Positions 6,839 to 9,082 of a stretch of DNA of 9,082 nt are shown piece by piece. The notes under the pieces were generated by a model. That model saw only the letters and a program-made list of their open reading frames with translations, was not told the DNA's origin and did no database searches. The translations under genes and the position numbers were made by a program. Where the stretch lies: contig JASFBJ010000145.1 in NCBI GenBank assembly GCA_030149585.1, positions 1 to 9,082 of the forward strand. The letters are read 5' to 3'. The DNA comes from Desulfobacterales bacterium (lineage in GTDB: Bacteria > Desulfobacterota > Desulfobacteria > Desulfobacterales > JASFBJ01). Numbering within the stretch: the first letter of the stretch is position 1; each line of letters opens with the position of its first letter.

Positions 6839-8224
6839 CTATTTGTTAAAAATGTAAATCATCTTGTCAGTTCTTGAGTAGGAAATAATAATGATACCAT
6901 CCTCATCATCAAATATGAGATTATTATATATGCCGATATCACCGCGGGTCTCAACAATTTCTTTTTGCCATAGGCCGCTGGTGTACTGGCTTAGATAAAG
7001 GTCTTTTAAATTATTTCCGCTGCGGCTTTTTTCAGCATAATATGCAATTGCCGGTTCCCCCGCAGAATTAAAGGCAAGACTGCAATAATCTCCGCAAAGT
7101 GTTGATTCATCAACCGTTTGAATTTGCCAGGTGGCTGACTCGGATGCTAAAGTCGCATATTTCAGGCAATGATTGTGTTCATAATCTTGTGAATCAATAT
7201 ATCTTATAGCATAATAGGCAACATGCAGATTGCCGCTGTCATCATAAACAGCATTGCTGATATACCCCACCTCACAATCTTCTTCGATCCAGGAAGTATT
7301 CCAGACATTATTGCTCTTTTGGGCAAACCTCAAGCCACTGGTATTTTCATCAAAGCCGCTTTCAGGAGGCAACTCGGCATAATAGATAATTGTGGGCTCA
7401 TCACTATCGTTAATGGCTAATGTACAATGAGCGCCGGCGCTGTTTTGAATTCCAAAACCAGGCCCCTCATATTGATTACCCTCTACCACCTCTTCGTTAA
7501 CAGAATTGCCAAGGCCCGAACGTCCCTTATTAACATAGCAAATATCAGGGTACGCAAAATTATGTGAATCGCAGCCTTCATATTTAAACTGGTAACCAAG
7601 ATGCACATCTCCTTGGGAATCAAAAGCAATTATAATATCAGCTCCTGCCAGGCCATCGTTGAAAAACTGATTTCTGGAGGCATCAACCTCGCCAATAGCG
7701 CCGGTGTATTCGCTCCAGGAACTACTGCCATTTTGGATACTGAACATGGCGTCTGATTGATTTTCATCTCCGCACTGTCTTTTTATACCACCCTGATATG
7801 CCACAATTGGAACATTATTATGATCTATGGCAAAACCCAGTCCAGAACAATTATCTAATTCAGCAAGAGAGATATCTTCAATATACTCCATACTTGCCAT
7901 ATCCCAGATAATATGCTTTATATTATAAGAGACCTCTGTGCCTGTTTGATAATCTTCTTCAGGCACATTGCTTTCAAAAAAAGCTACCTGAATATTGCCA
8001 TCAGAGTCCTTAGCTGCTTTTACATGGGGGCTTAGCAGTCCCCCAGCAGCCAGTGATTTTATAATATGTTTATCCCATATCGGCGTTGAAGGAGTACTGG
8101 AGGTATCATCACCGGAACCCCCATCATCTCCGCCGCACCCGTAAAAACAAGCGAAACCTGAACCCAATATTAATATTAAGCAGTATATTAAAAAATTATG
8201 TTTTTTTATTTTTTTGATACTCAT
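6839..8224 (-). CDS. Predicted lipoprotein with a sevenfold beta-propeller-like repeat
   Basis: A 461-residue exported protein of no family I recognise by name. From the ATG at 8224 it has a basic start, a hydrophobic segment (11-25) and candidate lipidation cysteines C26 and C30. C30 is followed by a Gly/Asp/Ser/Thr-rich tether typical of lipoproteins, although neither site is a textbook lipobox. The rest holds seven repeats with the core A-F-D-x-x-G-x-x-x-I-A-Y-Y, starting near residues 67, 128, 195, 266, 321, 380 and 433, at 53-71 residue spacing. A W-containing strand (for example W50, W366, W419) precedes several of them. Seven such units fit a seven-bladed propeller of the BNR/sialidase-like kind; no catalytic residues were identified, so ligand binding is inferred. 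There are nine further cysteines in the body, possibly disulfide-bonded. The start overlaps the end of the TPR gene by 29 nt, so the two should be co-transcribed and perhaps translationally coupled. The frame is open further upstream to 8329, but that part lies wholly inside the TPR gene. Confidence 0.75.
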   Translation of the reverse strand: MSIKKIKKHNFLIYCLILILGSGFACFYGCGGDDGGSGDDTSSTPSTPIWDKHIIKSLAAGGLLSPHVKAAKDSDGNIQVAFFESNVPEEDYQTGTEVSYNIKHIIWDMASMEYIEDISLAELDNCSGLGFAIDHNNVPIVAYQGGIKRQCGDENQSDAMFSIQNGSSSWSEYTGAIGEVDASRNQFFNDGLAGADIIIAFDSQGDVHLGYQFKYEGCDSHNFAYPDICYVNKGRSGLGNSVNEEVVEGNQYEGPGFGIQNSAGAHCTLAINDSDEPTIIYYAELPPESGFDENTSGLRFAQKSNNVWNTSWIEEDCEVGYISNAVYDDSGNLHVAYYAIRYIDSQDYEHNHCLKYATLASESATWQIQTVDESTLCGDYCSLAFNSAGEPAIAYYAEKSRSGNNLKDLYLSQYTSGLWQKEIVETRGDIGIYNNLIFDDEDGIIIISYSRTDKMIYIFNK

Positions 8225-9082
8225 TATAATACTCCCTTGCCTGCGGATGCAGTAAAATCGTTGGATCATAATCAATTGCCGCGCTATTAACGGTTTTATA
8301 AAGTTTAGCAGCCTTATTATTATGGCCATAATAATGCAAAAGTCCGGCCAGATTTAGCTTAGCCCCAATATTATTTGAAGAGATTGCCAGAGCCTTTTTG
8401 AACATCTCCTTGGCCATGGCGTCTTCCTGAACATTCAGATAGGCAAATCCTATCATATTATATACTTTTGACTTGAGAAGCGGTTTGATATTTTTTTCTT
8501 GATCCAGCATCTTATGAGAAATAAGAATGGTCTGGCGATAATCCTTTTTTTTCAGATAAGCCAGGGACAAATCATTTAAGATTATTAAATTTTTAGACTC
8601 TTTTAGCAGCTTTTGATGCAGCCCTGTTAACTCTTGATCCTGTAAAAATTGAGCGCCTGTGGCATTGGAAGAATTTACTTTTGCAAAGAAACCTGATTTA
8701 CTGTTCTTTGCGTCTGTTATGAGATAATATTTTATTGATTGAGGATCACAGATCTCCCATTTATGAGCCTGCGTAATACAAGTTTTCAGGTAAGTATCCG
8801 CCTTTTTATCATAACTTTGGGCTTTTTGCTTAATTATCTGCTGATATTGTTTTTGCTGATCAGAAGTTAAGCCGGCAGGCATCGGAGCTTTTTGCAAAAA
8901 TCGGGAAAACTCATTATTTATCACATGGGAGTCAAAACAGGCCGCCAGAGCCCAATTGGGCGATTTATACTGGATAACCTCATTATATCCTTTTTCCAGC
9001 TTTTCCAAAAGTTTTGATTTGGCAGCAACCACTTTATTATCAATGGCCCCTTTTAGCTGGAGATTCAGATAGGTTTGACGAT
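8196..9082 (-). CDS. TPR-repeat protein, AglT/GltE-like (5' end beyond the window)
   Basis: The frame is open to the right edge, so the N-terminus is missing; 294 residues are visible. An in-frame GTG at 9032 is not a likely start, because coding-like sequence (QTYLNLQLKG) continues upstream of it. Residues about 41-116 hold a segment with PNWALAA, then PMPAGLTSDQQ, a K/Q-rich helix and a YLKTC helix. From memory this pattern resembles TPR proteins of deltaproteobacteria, including the gliding-motility protein AglT/GltE of Myxococcus. Three TPR units follow at about 164-197, 205-238 and 239-272 (for example IGFAYLNVQEDAMAKEMFKKAL). The C-terminus is Lys-rich. TPR proteins act as scaffolds; a periplasmic or envelope location is inferred from the family resemblance and from the exported neighbour, since the signal region is outside the window. 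The last 29 nt overlap the lipoprotein gene. Confidence 0.75.
   Translation of the reverse strand, partial: RQTYLNLQLKGAIDNKVVAAKSKLLEKLEKGYNEVIQYKSPNWALAACFDSHVINNEFSRFLQKAPMPAGLTSDQQKQYQQIIKQKAQSYDKKADTYLKTCITQAHKWEICDPQSIKYYLITDAKNSKSGFFAKVNSSNATGAQFLQDQELTGLHQKLLKESKNLIILNDLSLAYLKKKDYRQTILISHKMLDQEKNIKPLLKSKVYNMIGFAYLNVQEDAMAKEMFKKALAISSNNIGAKLNLAGLLHYYGHNNKAAKLYKTVNSAAIDYDPTILLHPQAREYYNEYQKNKKT
8232..8238 (-). promoter_or_regulatory. Ribosome binding site deciding the start of the propeller-like lipoprotein
   Basis: Minus-strand AAGGGAG, within the last codons of the TPR gene, lies 7 nt before the ATG at 8224. It selects this ATG over the in-frame start at 8329, which would put 35 extra residues before the signal peptide. 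Confidence 0.7.

Noticed and set aside
8225..8329. N-terminal extension of the propeller-like lipoprotein by 35 residues
   Set aside because: It lies inside the TPR gene and would place the signal peptide internally; the ATG at 8224 has AAGGGAG at 7 nt.

Overview
The window is AT-rich DNA with every recognisable gene on the minus strand, so gene order is read from the right edge to the left. The content suggests a Gram-negative bacterium with an outer membrane: several lipoprotein signal peptides, thrombospondin type 3 (TSP3) repeats, a von Willebrand factor A (VWA) lipoprotein and PPC-type beta modules. A TPR protein at the right edge carries a segment that resembles the deltaproteobacterial AglT/GltE-type TPR proteins. 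On that basis a Desulfobacterota/Myxococcota-like lineage is my best guess, with low confidence.

Right part (6839-9082): a TPR protein that is cut by the window edge overlaps by 29 nt a predicted lipoprotein of 461 residues. That lipoprotein contains seven copies of a beta-strand repeat, so it is probably a seven-bladed propeller. The two genes should be co-transcribed. A stretch of 295 nt without a gene follows; it holds a good -10 box for the next operon.

Middle part (1704-6574): a compact three-gene operon of exported proteins. Gene 1 is a small secreted protein with Cys-rich TSP3 repeats behind a run of eight glycines. Gene 2 is a VWA lipoprotein with an intact MIDAS metal site and five bacterial-type TSP3 repeats; its GTG start overlaps the end of gene 1 by 8 nt. 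Gene 3 is a 755-residue lipoprotein with five PPC-like beta modules and no peptidase domain. The operon ends at a strong intrinsic terminator with a perfect 13-bp stem. The set looks like a calcium-dependent surface or adhesion complex. The substrate or partner is not visible in the sequence.

Left part (1-1601): a complete rmuC gene with its own ribosome binding site, placed after the terminator and so probably transcribed separately. The first 140 bases hold no gene that I can support.

For four genes the best start lies inside the longest open frame. In each case the choice rests on a Shine-Dalgarno match at 5-7 nt and on a signal peptide that begins at that start, or on overlap with the gene before.
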